In this document: positions 1-11,734 of the stretch, in pieces
How the letters are laid out: the number at the start of each line of letters is the position of its first letter
Position numbering within the stretch: the first letter of the stretch is position 1
NCBI GenBank assembly: GCA_037176705.1
Contig: CM073899.1
Location: forward strand, 6,820,001 to 6,884,000
Reading direction: 5' to 3'
DNA: 64,000 nt
From: Molossus alvarezi
Lineage: Eukaryota > Chordata > Mammalia > Chiroptera > Molossidae
The notes under the pieces: model-generated
Told to the model about the DNA's origin: nothing
Database searches by the model: none
Seen by the model: the letters and a program-made list of their open reading frames with translations, nothing else
Position numbers and translations under genes: made by a program

Positions 1-808
1 TGCACAATTATTTAAAATGTTTGAAAAATTCATGCTGTTCCATCGTGGGTGGGGTTGCCCCTCTAGCTGGTTACCAAGATCGACTCCCAATGCAACATGT
101 GAGCTGCTGTGTGGAGGCTGACCCCAGAAAGCTCTATTTGCCCCAACAGGGTTTCTCTCTGGCTGTGCTGTTTGTGGAGCTAATTGGGTCACGCTCTGAT
201 GTAGTCTGGATCCTGCCACTAGGTGCATTGGTTCTGGGGCCACTTGGAAGGAACTCCAGTGCAGATCAATGTCAAGCTTGGCTTGTGACCAGCCTTGGGC
301 CACCTGTCTGCGCTGGCCTGGATGTGCACAGCAGGGACCTAGCTGGCACGAAGGCAGGCTTCCTCCAGAACTGAGCTTGAGAACAAGTCAACAAAAGGCC
401 CAAGTCTCCTCAAGGTCTGCCACCATCTGTCAGCTACCACCAGGCTAGGCCCCTTAAAGAGCCTCTGGCTGGAAGCAAGTTACATGAAGGATGCTCTCAA
501 TCACCACGTAGGGGTTAGTGGTGTTCAAACTTAAGCCAATTCTGGGGCGAAGACTGCTTAGCAACAGTCTCAGGGTACACCAAGTACAACCACCACTCGT
601 TGGGTGCCCTCAGACCTTTGTGGTGAGGCTGGATCTCAGGGATTTACCAGGGTGAGCTCTGCACGGTTCATCAGGCCCCAAAGACCAAGACTTGGCCATG
701 CAAAGGGAGGGCTCCACACAGGAACAGTGGTACCGGCTGCATGAGTGAGAGAGCAATGGTCTCTGCCCAAGGGCCACACCAGCAGTTCCAGAGTCTGCCA
801 TGACCTCT

Positions 809-1000
809 TAGGGGTGGGGAAACCTTTTTCTGCCAAGGGCCATTTGGATATTTATAATATCGTTAATGGGCCATACAAAATTATCAAGTAAAAAATTAGC
901 CTGCTATATTTGGTCAGGCTCACTTGGTGAGGCGTGTGATGTTAGCTGGTATTGACTTTGCGGGCCTCATACGGCCCGTGGGCTGGACGTTCCCCACCTG
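809..1000. mobile_element. Non-autonomous hAT-type DNA transposon (MITE)
   Basis: The element has imperfect terminal inverted repeats: GGGGTGGGGAAACC at the left and GTTCCCCACC at the right. Inside are the paired segments 'GCCAAGGGCCA' and 'GCGGGCCTCATACGGCCCG', typical of short palindrome-rich hAT elements. It is about 190 bp long and has no coding capacity, so it would have needed a transposase in trans. An 8-bp target duplication is expected for hAT, but I could not find a clean one, probably through decay at the ends. It sits inside the old L1 5' UTR and is therefore younger than that L1. Confidence 0.65.
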
Positions 1001-1590
1001 TTAGGGAGTGCCCTGCACTGAGGAGCCCAGCTGGCCACAGCCCACTGTCAATCTTGCAAAGTGCAAGCTCAGAGGGGCGGGACCCCTGCGGGTTGGGAGG
1101 GTTGAGTTAGTGGCTGTAACCTGGCTGAGCTAGTGATTCCCCCAGGGGTATGGGTTGGGGGAGGTGAGGCACCACTGGGCGAGGGGATGGCCCTCCCCAG
1201 AGCTCACACTCAGGTTCTGACTTCCTTTGGGTTTGTCCCCAAGATCCCCTCAAGAAAGTCTATACCACAGGCTCAGGCAGTAGGCTCCTCCACAGAGCAT
1301 TAGCTTGGCAGGATAGGGTGACAGGGGCCAGGAGGGAGCCGGCACAGTCCCCCCAGGCCACAAATGTGGAGGGGAGTGCTCAACTCAGGAAAGATGGTGT
1401 TGGGGAAAGTGTGGGAGAGGGACTCAGCACAGGGACCCCAGGGGCTGTTTTATGGCCCTCCCCAGAGCCACAGGACCTAATCTGTCCTCAACTACTTCAG
1501 TTTGCTTTGATTCCCTCCTTCTGCCAAAGCCCACGATGATTGACTGCAAATTGAGATTTTGTGTGTTGGCCTTTTAAAAGGGCACCTTGG

Positions 1591-1855
1591 GCCCTGTCCG
1601 GTTTTTCTCAGTGGTTAGAGCATAGGCCCATGGACTGATGAGTCTTGTGTTTGATTTCCGGTCAAGGGCACATACCAGTTGGGGTTGTGCAGGAGGCAAC
1701 CAATTGATATGTCTCTCTCACATTGATGTTTCCCTCTCTCCCTGTCTCTCCCTTCCTCCTTCCCACTCCATTATCTAAAAAAATAAAATAAAATAAATCG
1801 ATGGAAAATATCCTCAGGTGAGAATTAACAAAATAAATCAATAAATAAATGAAAA
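1591..1855 (+). mobile_element. VES SINE, tail type A, diverged
   Basis: This is a tRNA-derived bat SINE. The head starts 'GCCCTGTCCGGTTTTTCTCA', the B-box region reads GTTTGATTTCC, the body has 'ATGTCTCTCTCACATTGATG' and a CT-rich run, and the tail is 'TCCTCAGGTGAGAATTAACA' followed by A/T-rich DNA. There is an extra AAATAAAATAAAATAAA stretch before the tail. No clean target duplication is visible. It is inserted in the old L1 5' UTR. Confidence 0.85.
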
Positions 1856-2249
1856 GAAGAGAGCTCTGGTTTTTTAGAAGATTCCTGTCACTGCCTGGCA
1901 GACAGAATCTTCACTGATTTCCACAACCAGCTGTTATGTGAGGGCTTCTTTCCAGCTCTGACTCTCCTGGCTGAGAATCTCAGCGTGGGCTCGAGACCCC
2001 ATGTTCCTTCAAGGGGAATTTTGCAGCTGAGAGATCCCTCAGGGCCAGCCCTTTCCACAGCTTCCCTCTTCCTACCAGTCTAGATGTGACTTCTTCTGTA
2101 AATATTACACTATAAGACTTCTGTTCGGCTAGTCTTCAGTTGGTCATTCAGGTCGATTGTTCTATAATCTAGTTGTAATTCAAGTTCGGACCTTGGAGGA
2201 GGTGAGCGTACTAACTTCCGTCTACTCCATTACCTTCTTCCCGCAGTGG

Positions 2250-3630
2250 TCTTTCAAAAAGGCTTGCTCCTGCCCAATCTACTGCTGGCTCTGAAAGGGT
2301 CAGGCCTGGAATATGTACACAACAAATGGTCCTCCAGTTTTGCATGGTTTTCTAGCCAAGTGATATTGGAGGTGCATTATATACACAAAAGTATATAATT
2401 CAACTATTGTAAATGAAGACGGATACTTCATTGACTCCTCTTCTGTTTCCCCATGTATGAGCTGTTGACAGGACAATTACTATAACTTGGCCTTTCACAT
2501 TATGGCCATTAGAATTGCAGTCCTAAATCCAGCTGTAGGATGAGAACCAGGTTACATGGGGAGCTATACTCAAGGTAAGGACTTTGGCAGGTTCTGTAGA
2601 AGGGAGGTGATATTGGTGTCCAGTTAGGTAAGAACAAAATGCAGTAGTAAACTAATCTTTCCTATAGACACTGATATTATAAAATTGTTTTTCTTGGAAG
2701 AGATGATCAAGGAGTACACAGTCCCCCCAAAACATAAGGGGATAAGATACTGAAGAGCTGTGTTAGACAGATATTAAAAATATAACCTTTTTATAAATTT
2801 AGTAATGTTGTTGTATCTGTCAACTTTTAAAATTATTATGTATTATGATTATTTTTCTCATTCTAAATATTTACTTTCAAGCCTAATTTTATATTTCTGT
2901 TTTTGCACATTTAAAAAAATCGAGGCCTCAAAATTGAAAAAATGATAAGTTCCACAACATCTGGAAAAATCCCTTGTGATCAGCACCCAAAGGCCTCTAC
3001 TGATAAAGTGTACCCAATGCTAAGACTTAGTGTGATATCAGTTCATTGGGCAAAGTATTGGCTTTGCCTCTTTATATAAAGTATCTGTTGACCATCCCTC
3101 CTTCTTCTAGGTTCTATAAAAATTAACAAAATTCTAGTTTTTTTCCTTTCTTCTCTAGTTTCCATGTTATTTCATATTCCTCTTCAATTGTTTAATCCTA
3201 AATTTCAGACTTAGCATCTGCCATTTGTATCTGACACATTAGTTCAGTGTACACTGCTGAATACTTAGAACTGGGGGCTGAGGTTTGGGAATAACATGCA
3301 GTGTGGTTCATCAGCACAGAACTGCTGGTGTCCCTGATACATCAGAGTGGACAGGGGCTACCATGCCGGGAATTGCTGCTTTAGGTGAGAGCAAGGGGCC
3401 ATCTATCAAGATAGGGCTGCAGTGGGTATTTGCGATGCTGAGAGACTTTGTTAGTAGGAAATAGGATCATCACCCAAGGGTGAGAATGAGAAGTATATGT
3501 TGATTTTCAAAAAATAAAAAAAGGTTTAACATAGGTTTTGGTAGATTAGGCAAGAAGATGAAGTAAGAAACTATAGCATGACTATAAAGCAGAATTAAAA
3601 GCTTTCTTGAAGTTCTAGTGTAGACTTCAA
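2250..3630. other. No gene or recognised repeat
   Basis: AT-rich single-copy-looking DNA. I see no open frame of interest, no A-rich retroposon tail with target duplication and no family I can name. Very old relics may be present below my detection by eye. Confidence 0.5.
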
Positions 3631-3643
3631 AACATGGTGTGTC

Positions 3644-3805
3644 GCCCTGGCCGGTGTGCTCCGTGGTTAGAGTGTTGGCCCATGCACCAAAGGGTCAAAG
3701 GTTTGATTCCCAGTCAAGGGCATGTACCTGGGTTGTAGGTTCTATCCCTGGGCCTGGTTGGGGCACATGAGGGAAGCAAACAATTGATGTGTCTCTCTCA
3801 CATCG

Positions 3806-3841
<36 letters not shown>

Positions 3842-3922
3842 CCTCCCTCCCTTTCTCCCTTCCACTCTCTCTAAAAGTCAATGGAAAAAAATACCCTCAG
3901 GTGAGGATTAACAAAAAAGCCC
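3644..3922 (+). mobile_element. VES SINE, tail type A, with (CT)n expansion
   Basis: A full-length copy from 'GCCCTGGCCGGTGTGCTCCG' to 'CTCAGGTGAGGATTAACAAA'. The B-box segment reads GGTTTGATTCCC. The pyrimidine-rich body has expanded into a (CT)n run at about 3809-3838. Flanking direct repeats AACATGGTGTgTC (3631-3643) and AACATGGTGTaTC (3923-3935), 13 bp with one mismatch, mark the target duplication and fix the insertion boundaries. Confidence 0.93.
3809..3838 (+). repeat. (CT)n simple repeat
   Basis: An uninterrupted CT dinucleotide run inside the body of the VES SINE at 3644. It probably arose by slippage from the shorter CT tract normal for this SINE. Confidence 0.95.
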
Positions 3923-3935
3923 AACATGGTGTATC

Positions 3936-4630
3936 CTTTCCCAGCTACTGCAGCTCTACCGCAGTTAGAACTCAGATGAACAGGGCTGGCCTCTGCGCAC
4001 GCGTGTGCAGTGACTGACCAGGGGCCTTTACGCAGGCTTCTGCTCATGTCCGTCTCCTCCTTCCCAAACTCCCAGCCCTGGTTTGGAACATGTGGTCTCT
4101 GATCAGAATCTGGGCAGCAGCCCCTGGTGTGCCCCTCTTCCACCTAACAACCCCATCACATGCTTAAAATCCTTCAGTGTATCTATCTCCTTTGCTCTTT
4201 AAATGAGTCATATTCCTTTTTATTTTTTCTATTAGCTTTCCCCCACACCAACACACACCAAGAAGAACACAAACCTCATACCTAGCACACTAGCCATGCT
4301 GAACGTTTTGGTTGTTTCCGTGTACACCTCTGTGCACCTGGGCAAGTGTGCATGTTACATCCTGTGCCCAGACGGCCTTTTCTCCACCCACTCACCAAAC
4401 CCCAGCCCCAACGAAACGCATCTCCATCTGTTCGGTCCTTGAATGATCACTTAGGTTTTAAGTTTATTTAAGGCCTTCTCCAAAGTGTCCTCCTGACGTT
4501 CCTTCAGCGAGGCTCTTCGTCAGCTCCCCTTTCCTGCACAGTAGCACTGAACCCCGAATGCCTAGAGGGGTGCTCGGCACACAGGCAGTACTTGATGAGC
4601 ACTTATAATATGAATAAAGAAAGAAAAACC
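3936..4630. other. No gene or recognised repeat
   Basis: A moderately GC-rich stretch with a pyrimidine-rich part around 4230-4420. No convincing exon, repeat family or RNA gene was seen. Confidence 0.45.
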
Positions 4631-4634
4631 CATT

Positions 4635-4800
4635 CACCATTTAGTTAATACATTCATAATCTTCTCAATAACCTCCGGATGCCTTATCAGCCCCATTGAA
4701 CAGATGCAGAAATTGGAGTTGACGGCGACTAATCCGTTTACAGAAGGTGCTGAGTTCATCCCTCCTCAGCACTTGGCCAGGCTTCTCAGTCCCGTCTTTC
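4635..4800 (-). mobile_element. MIR-type SINE relic
   Basis: Diverged text resembling antisense MIR: 'CAATAACCTCCGGATG', then 'CCCCATTGAACAGATGCAGAAA' in place of the usual CCCCATTTTACAGATGAGGAAA, then a 'TCTCAGTCCCGTCTTTCTGA' end. It is too decayed for precise edges. MIRs are ancient mammalian tRNA-derived SINEs. Confidence 0.5.
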
Positions 4801-4859
4801 TGATCTGTCAGTGCTCACAGTAAGAAAGAAAGGGACAATCTAGTACAACATACAAGAAC

Positions 4860-5085
4860 ACTGAATTTTGCGACAGATTGCAAGATTCAAATTTTTCGTT
4901 ATCTATTCTTGAGCTATTTAAACTTTTTTGCCTCAGGATTCATATCTGTGAAATGAGAATAACAATGACTCCATAGTGGTGTTTTAAACGTTAAATAAAT
5001 TGTTGTGTAAGGCAGATAGAGCAATAACTGGAGTGTGCATGTAAGCTCTGTACACGGGGTAGTGATTATTTCCTCATTTTTGTTG
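4860..5085 (+). mobile_element. MIR SINE relic
   Basis: The sense order of MIR is visible: 'GAGCTATTTAAACTTTTTTGCCTCAG', then 'TCTGTGAAATGAGAATAACAA' (consensus-like TCTGTAAAATGGGAATAATAA), then 'CATAGTGGTGTTTTAAACGTTAAAT' and 'GGCAGATAGAGCAATAACTGG'. It is strongly diverged, as expected of a pre-eutherian insertion. Confidence 0.7.
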
Positions 5086-5935
5086 TTGCTGGTGTAGCCT
5101 CCTATCAGAAGAGAGTTTTCACAATTGGTGATTCCAGGAGAGATGTTCTGTGATCCAGATCGTTAAATCGTGCTTTTAAATTTGCCTTATCTAAGTGATC
5201 CCTGCCTGGAGACAGGAGTCTCCGACTCACACACTTTGCAGAGAACTTCTGCCTCGCAGTCGGGGATGGCTGGCTGTCAGAGGCTCCCTTTGAGGTTTGC
5301 TACCCAGACCCAGATACCTGAGACCAGGCTTCTGGTCACACCAGCGAGCCTCCAGGCTGATCTGCATGCAGGGAAATCATCTATTTAGTACTGAGTCTGA
5401 TGGCCACCCCTCTCCATATGTCCTCATGCTATATAAAATGTCTTTTAGTACCAAAAATCCTCAGTGCATAATATTGTAAGTCAACTGTAAACCCATGAAG
5501 CATAGAACATTAGTGCTGTATGCAATAATGGTAGAAACATGTTCTTATTTACATAAAACCAGTAACAGGAAATTTGTATTTTATTCAATGTCAAAATACT
5601 TATCTCCAGGACTCATTAACCTGTATCAATATTTTCCCAAAGCAACTAATAGGGTTAAGGAAAATGTTATGTAGAAAGATAAATAAGAAGTGTTCTTTGA
5701 CCTTAATTTGGGCAGAGTGGAAATACCTGGGCACGTCCAAATACTTGTGATAACAGTATACACAGAATTGCTTTTCTAGAAGTCAGCTTAGATATATAAA
5801 CATTGTCAGTAAAATATTTAAATATTTCCCAGCCAGGAATTCCCAAACTTGGAATTTATATTAAAGGCACTATCTTGAAAGTTATGTAATGTAATGTGTG
5901 AACAAAGATCAATTCTTTGCTATCTTTTTGTCTTT
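5086..5935. other. No gene or recognised repeat
   Basis: Mixed-composition DNA. Two small overlapping open frames at 5170-5479 have no initiation, splice or domain context and look accidental. Confidence 0.45.
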
Positions 5936-5939
5936 TTAT

Positions 5940-6085
5940 ATTTACTTAACGTCTGTGTCACCCTGATAAAATTTCAGTTCCATGAAAGCAGAGATTGTTT
6001 TTCTGCCTTTTCTTTCCAGCCATAATGAGTGCTTAGCAGATTACCTGGTATATGGCAATAATCAACATTTATCTATTAAATGTCA
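5940..6085 (+). mobile_element. L2 LINE 3'-end relic
   Basis: The order 'CAGTTCCATGAAAGCAGAGATT', 'TCTGCCTTTTCTTTCCAG', 'AGTGCTTAGCAGATTACCTGG', 'TATTAAATGTCAAAG' follows the familiar 3' end of mammalian L2 (clip: ctccatgagggcagggatt ... gcctggcacatag ... aataaat). Confidence 0.65.
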
Positions 6086-6089
6086 AAGA

Positions 6090-6800
6090 ATAATTGTTTT
6101 GATATGTCTGATAGACAGACTGAGGAAATATCTAAACAGCTAAGTAAATATGGCCAAATAATTGGATACATAAAAACTACAAAACAAAAAACAAAGTATT
6201 GTTGGAAGAATATTAATTTACATAAAACATTCAAGACATACCTTTACATAAAAAAATCAGAAAACTTTGCAAAAATATTTTAAAAGAAAAATAAAATATT
6301 GTTTATATGGAACCAGACATAATTCATATCACCTCCTTTAACATTGTCCTTATTTAAATTATTATAATAAACTACATTATTTTTAAATGTTTAAAGACAT
6401 TTTAAAAAAATAGAAGGTTACAAAGACCACATTAGCCACTTGGAAACAGTTTGGAAATAATTTAAGTCTAAATAAGAATACAGTAATGCATGTTATACAT
6501 GAAAGTTATATTAATGCATGAAAAGTTATATTAATGTATGATAAGTGAGTGGACAAAAAAATCACTGATTTGTTAGGATTTTCTATCTTTATTTTTATTT
6601 TTTCTCTATCTTTTCCTTTTCCCCTCCCTTCCTCTCTCTCCTCCTTCCTTCCTCTCTTTTTTTATTATTTCTTTTTAATTACAGTAGTTTTTCTTTTCTC
6701 AAAATTCAATTAGAAAACAATTTTATTTGTCATTTTGGTAAGTATTTCATTTAACTAGAGTTGAGTACAATCTCATTTTTTTCAGATACTGCAGATTTTT
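6090..6800. other. AT-rich DNA with a polypyrimidine tract
   Basis: No gene seen. The segment at about 6590-6665 is almost pure pyrimidine (C/T-rich runs around CCTTCC and CTCTCT). The remainder is A/T-rich and unassigned. Confidence 0.5.
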
Positions 6801-6817
6801 AGACATTCCCAGAGTTT

Positions 6818-7049
6818 GCCCTGGCCGGTTTGGCTCAGCGGTTAAAGCGTTGGCCCATGGACCAGAGAGACCTGGGTTCGGTTCCCACTAAGGGCACGTA
6901 CCTCGGTTGCAATTTGTCCCTGGCCCCGGTTGGGGTCATGTGGGTGGCAGCCAGTGTGATGTTTCTCTCTCTCTCTTTCTCCCTCTCTCCTCCCACTCTA
7001 TCTGAAGATAAGTACAAAAATGTCCTTGGGTGAGGATTAAAAAGAAGAA
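6818..7049 (+). mobile_element. VES SINE, tail type A, young-looking
   Basis: A clean head 'GCCCTGGCCGGTTTGGCTCA', an A-box region TGGCTCAGCGGTTAAAG and a B box GGTTCGGTTCC. The body and 'TTGGGTGAGGATTAAAAAG' tail are complete. The 'CCAGAGAGACCTGGGTTCGG' variant is shared with the copies at 48,483 and 60,730, marking one subfamily. Similar flanks, TTCCCAGAGTTT (6806-6817) and TTTCCAGAGCTTT (from 7051), are a diverged target duplication. Confidence 0.92.
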
Positions 7050-7063
7050 GTTTCCAGAGCTTT

Positions 7064-10000
7064 TTACCAGCAATAAATTCAAGTGTTTCAGGGTTGTTCC
7101 TCCACAATTAGTCCCACAATCAAAATGAAACCATGCACAGTGATGAGCGAGCAATGACCTAGATTTTTATTTCGCTTTCATGCTATTTTAAACGTCAGCT
7201 TTAATCTAGAATTATTCTATAGAGAAAAAATTCTGAACATTCTTGAGGTAATCATCTTCCTTTGTCTCTGCTTTCAGACACTTTTGATACGTTTCATTAT
7301 GTGTACAGTTTTCAACATTTTCTCCTCTACTGAGTCTTTAACTGAACAAGAAATAATTGACATTCAAAAAGCTTGGTTCTTCTTGATTATACAAACAAGG
7401 TCAACCTTAACAAGGACTAATAATCAGTCTTTAGTACTTCCAGTCCTGTAGAACCCAGAGTAGAGACTGGGTATAGATTATTATTTAGGTTTTATAAAGT
7501 AGTCTCACTTTTTTATTAAAAATGGCTACAGAAACCATTTGGAATTTTAAAGAATTCTTGATACTTTACTATTGTAACAATTTTGTGTATAGCACAGAAA
7601 TTAATTGATTAAAAATGATTATATATTGTTTCGCATACTCAGAGTGATAACCTTACCCTGAGAATGTTTTTTTAAAATGACCTTCCTTTGCAATATGCCT
7701 TTATATCTTCTACATTTTCTAAATCAAAGACTTACCCAAATCTTTCTCTGCTGTATTTTCCTGAGCAAAATACCATGGTAATTATTGATGTTTAAATTCA
7801 GACTATTTCCAATTGCACTTTCTACTTCTTCCTCAGCAGATTTCTGCCAAGCTTCTCCTTGTTTGCTCCCCAGACTGAGGATATACATAATTTATTTGTC
7901 TTGACCTTGTATTTACTTTTATAACCATGCATCCTTTCTTTACAGGAGCTAGTTATGAGCCAGAACACTGTTTGCTGAGGAAAAACGATTAAAACTTGTA
8001 CTACCGACTGATCATACCTTGAGAATCTTGCACATGATCTCATAAACTGAAAAGGTTTTTTCTGCTCGGGTCCAGTCCCACGTTGTCACCTTTAAAAAAT
8101 GAGAAACAATATGCCATTTGTTTCAGAAAGATGCTCCTGTTCCTGTCTTTATGCTATTTATACACTGTGGGTCGAAGGGAACCTGTCCCATGCAGTCTCT
8201 CTGCTGTGAAGCTCCTCTGTCCGGGGTTCACGTGGCAGCTGCGGTTTCTGTCTTGTAGGCTTTATCGCCGTTTCTCTTCTCGCTCAGCAAACACCTCCTG
8301 TTACACGCACCGATCTCGACTTGCCCAGTGTATTTACGTATTTTAAATAATGTGTGTATTATTTACAAATAAATACTAAGTATCAGTATTTCACACATGT
8401 AATTTTATTATTTTCATTTACTGCTCATTACAAAGGAGAATGCTAGATAGCAACCCTGGGTTTAATTTTCTAAAAAGACATAATTTATATTAAAAGTCAT
8501 TCCAAGATGTGAACACTTTACAAAATTATGAAGACATCAAACACCACAATGATGATATTTTACTCACTAAAGTTTGAAACATATATCTATCTTTTCAGTC
8601 ATAATAAATTATTCAGAGCAGTAATATAGTAAAAAATAAATATTAATGGCTTTTTAACCTGCCTTACTGGTGTTTTGAACTTTGTACATAGACATTTAAA
8701 ACAGCAGTAAGTCAGACTTGACAGTTCTAAGACCTTATGCATTATTAGACCTCCAAGTGAGGGGTCTGACATTTGATATTTCTATTCAATAAATATTTAT
8801 TGAGAATTACTGTTGTGTAAGATCCATGTTTCAAAAGCAAGATATTAGGTGCAATAGATACCCATACATATTTAATACAAAGCCAAATGACTAGCATATA
8901 GAATATCAAAAATATGATGATTGGATATAGACAGATTTGTGTTACATAAACATAACTTGACTATCATAAATGCTTAAGTAGAAAAGATTTCTAGGTTTTT
9001 CAAGGATTATAATATAATGTTTAATGCTACAATGCATATATTTAGCAAAATATACTCAAAAACATTTGGACTGTTTTCTTTTCTTTTTTTCTGTAGCTTA
9101 CTTTAAAAATATATCGGTAATATATGATTTGTAGAGTTTGATGTCATTCTGTTATGATAATATGGACAGATAAGAATGTGGGTCAAAAATACTTACTGGA
9201 GGTGCCAGAAACTTGTAAAGGCAGGAGCCCCTGAGGGCTAGAAACACTGGCGAGTACACACAGTCTTGAAGAGGGTCCTGCTCCCGTGCTTCACACCACC
9301 CCATATAGACTATCTGCAAGGCAATTCAGTGTAATTACTGCCCAAAGTCTCACATCAGATGTGTTATGTGTATTTTTCACATCTTAGTGCTCTCATAAAA
9401 GTATTAAGTTAATTGATGCAAAAAGTACATTAACAAGATTTGCCTTCAATACCTATATGTGAACACTAATAAGAATTTGTAATATGTTTCCATGAGCACT
9501 TATCCAATGTTTATTTGTTTCCGTAATCCAACTTGGCATGAATGATGTTTCCCACTTTCCACCATGTGTAGTATAAAAATATTTCTTTGGAACTGAATTC
9601 ATTGACTTAAACTGTCTGTTTTCCAATTAGTGACATTTTACTATCTGGGAATGTGATCCCAGGATAAAATAATCAAGTGGATAATGAGATAAGTCAAAGA
9701 TGTTATGAGCATTAGTATGGTGTACAGTATTTCCCCTGTGCTTGCTGGGTGTAGTCACTGATGTAGGATGACTAAGCACTGTCCGAGCATCACTCCTATA
9801 TCAAACGGCAGTGACAAGTCCTTTGCTTCTAGCTCTTAAATTGAGGTGGATCAATTTCCAAAAGAAAATTAAATGGTCACTCCTCTTTTTATCCTTTGGT
9901 TGAGGTGAAGGTCAAACATGTACATAAACATTTATTAAATGAATATTACATTAGTGAAAATATATTCATATGTCATTTTATTTATCTCTTACCACAGTCT

Positions 10001-10220
10001 ACGTGGTAGAGGTGCCTGGGAGAATATATTTTCTAAATCACATAATTTACTTTGGTGTTGGTGTTGGCAGAATGTTCTTTCTTACTCTAAGACTTCCATT
10101 CTTTTAACTCTTTTAAAATTATGATGTTATTTGATTAAGTATCTACCTGGCCATATAAGCAATGACAAAGAATCAATTACTACAGCTAGTTTCTCTTATG
10201 TTATTATTAACCAGTGAAGA
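7064..10220. other. Unique AT-rich DNA; no gene recognised
   Basis: About 3 kb without a supported gene. A weak L2-like phrase, 'ATTCAATAAATATTTATTGAG', occurs near 8785. A slightly GC-rich patch at 8150-8340 has an 87-codon open frame without domain signature or splice context. I assign no function. Confidence 0.45.
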
Positions 10221-10224
10221 CAAG

Positions 10225-10325
10225 GAGGTCAGTTTGTAAGGTATGTAAATGTTTTATCTCGATGTTGTATACCTGAAATTAATATAATATTGCATATCAA
10301 CTGTAATAAAAAAATAAATTAAAAA
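10225..10325 (+). mobile_element. LINE-1 3'-end fragment
   Basis: 'GATGTTGTATACCTGAAATT', 'ATATAATATTGCATATCAAC' and 'TGTAATAAAAAAATAAATT' match the extreme 3' UTR of older mammalian L1s, ending in an A/T-rich tail. Only about 100 bp survives. Confidence 0.6.
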
Positions 10326-10330
10326 AATAA

Positions 10331-10900
10331 AAGAGTAATGAAGTTTTCTAGCTGAAAATACCATAAAGGAAAAAGGAAAATGATTTAGGTAACTATAGAA
10401 GGATATATAATTTGTCAGAATAATTGAGATAGAATAAAATTAGGAGGTAATTATTGTCCACTTCCAGTTGTTGTACTTTATGTAATCAGACAACCCGCTA
10501 AATGAAGTTGCCTTAGAAAATACTAAAAATATTACTCTTTATATGTGCTTAAAACACTACATATTTTATAGGATATAAAATAAAGCATTACCAGAAAAAA
10601 GCAACAACAAAAAACCTCATAGAAATAAGGTGGTTGATAAAGGTGAATCCAAATGTGGATCAGCTGCTGCAAAGGGGCATTTTCCAGTGCAGAAGGGGCC
10701 AGCGAAGCTTGAGATACTTTCTTCAGCCTGTTTCAGGGCCTGAGGCAAAGCTCAGGACCCTCGGAGCGGGGTGAGCCTCAGTGAGCACTTCACTCTCATT
10801 GCAGGTCACAGGCGCCTGCGTCCCAGCAACAGTGCTGAGCCAGACGTCATTGAGCTCTTACAAGAACAACCTTGTATGATTCAGAAAATGTCAACCTTGA
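10331..10900. other. No gene or recognised repeat
   Basis: Unique-looking DNA. A GC-richer patch at 10,700-10,850 shows no open frame of note. Confidence 0.45.
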
Positions 10901-10901
10901 A

Positions 10902-10917
10902 ATGACTCATGATGATT
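10902..10917. repeat. Target-site duplication of the 10.9-kb L1 (left copy)
   Basis: A 16-bp direct repeat, partner at 11,424-11,439, with one C/T difference. It defines the boundaries of the inverted L1. Confidence 0.88.
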
Positions 10918-11423
10918 ATTTTCACTTTTATTGAATTTATTGGGGTGACCTGGTTAATAAAATTATGTTCCAAGTGCATAATTCTACAACACATCTGTAC
11001 ACTGTATTGTGTGTTCACCAGCCCAAGTCAAGTCTGTCCACCACCATTTATTCCCCCTTTACCCTCCTCCACCTCCATTCCTCCTCTCCCTGGCAGCCCC
11101 CAAGTTTCCACGAGTAGATGAGGGGATAAGAAAGCTATAACACATTTACAAAATGGAATACTACTTGACCATAAAAAACTTACCCTTTGCCACAGTATGA
11201 ATGGGCCTGGAGACCACTATGCTAAGTGACATAGCCAGTCAGAGAAAGACACGTACCATATGGGTTCACCCAAGTGTGGAATCTAATGAACAAAATGAAC
11301 TAACAAGCAAAACAGGGACAGACTCATAGAGAGAGGGCAGACTGACAGCTGTGGGGGGTGGAGGGGAGGGGGGCGGTGGTGTAGAGAAACAAGAAAAAAC
11401 AAAAGAGAAAAAAACTCATGGAC
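10918..11423 (-). mobile_element. LINE-1, 5'-truncated with 5' inversion, 3' end at 10,918
   Basis: Two L1 3'-end segments meet head to head. At 10,918-11,118 the L1 3' terminus is in minus orientation (minus strand: 'TTATTAACCAGGTCACCCC' and 'AATTCAATAAAAGTGAAAA'). At 11,119-11,423 the sequence just upstream in the element, from 'ACAAAATGGAATACTACTTG' to the G-rich 3' UTR, is in plus orientation. This is the twin-priming product of an L1 inserted on the minus strand. Direct repeats ATGAcTCATGATGATT (10,902-10,917) and ATGAtTCATGATGATT (11,424-11,439), 15 of 16 matching, bound the unit and show it is one insertion. Confidence 0.9.
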
Positions 11424-11734
11424 ATGATTCATGATGATTTTAGATTTTATTTCTTTCAGACTTCTGACTAAAGAAAATGGAAGTCCTCTGTAAATGATGA
11501 TAATACTATCCTGTGCCTCAATTTATTTTCATTTAAAAAGACTATGTTCTGGATATTCTAAAAATATAAATGTAGGGCAAATCTAAAACATAAGTGTACA
11601 GAAAGTTTGTGAAGACAAGAATGGAAAATTTTTACCAAACTAACTGATGCCAAAAATAAACTGGCCTAGCAATACTAATAGAAAATGTAGACTTAAGGCA
11701 AGAATTATTACTGGAAATAAAAAGAAAAAATTTA

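Larger units (their letters stand above)
1..2245 (-). mobile_element. LINE-1 5' UTR, old, 5' end at about 2245; runs off left edge
   Basis: Read on the minus strand, this GC-rich stretch begins near 2245 and aligns by eye with the L1 5' UTRs at 49,575-50,910 and 54,958-55,680. Shared landmarks include 'AATTACAACTA' followed by 'ATAGAACAA' near the start, 'GTCTTGGTCT' against 'ATCTCGGTCT', 'CAAGTTTGAAC' against 'AAGTTTGAACA', and 'CAGCCAGAGGCTCTTT'. The part at 1-808 matches the interior of the 49.6-kb copy best. It is interrupted by a hAT-type MITE (809-1000) and a VES SINE (1591-1855), so it predates both. ORFs 1 and 2 would lie left of the window. Small open frames here, such as 21-374 on the plus strand, are chance frames in a GC-rich UTR. 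The homology is judged by eye; the 5' end is accurate to about 10 bp. Confidence 0.7.

Noticed and set aside
21..374. 117-codon plus-strand open frame at the left edge
   Set aside because: It lies in an L1 5' UTR on the opposite strand, is GC-rich and shows no domain.
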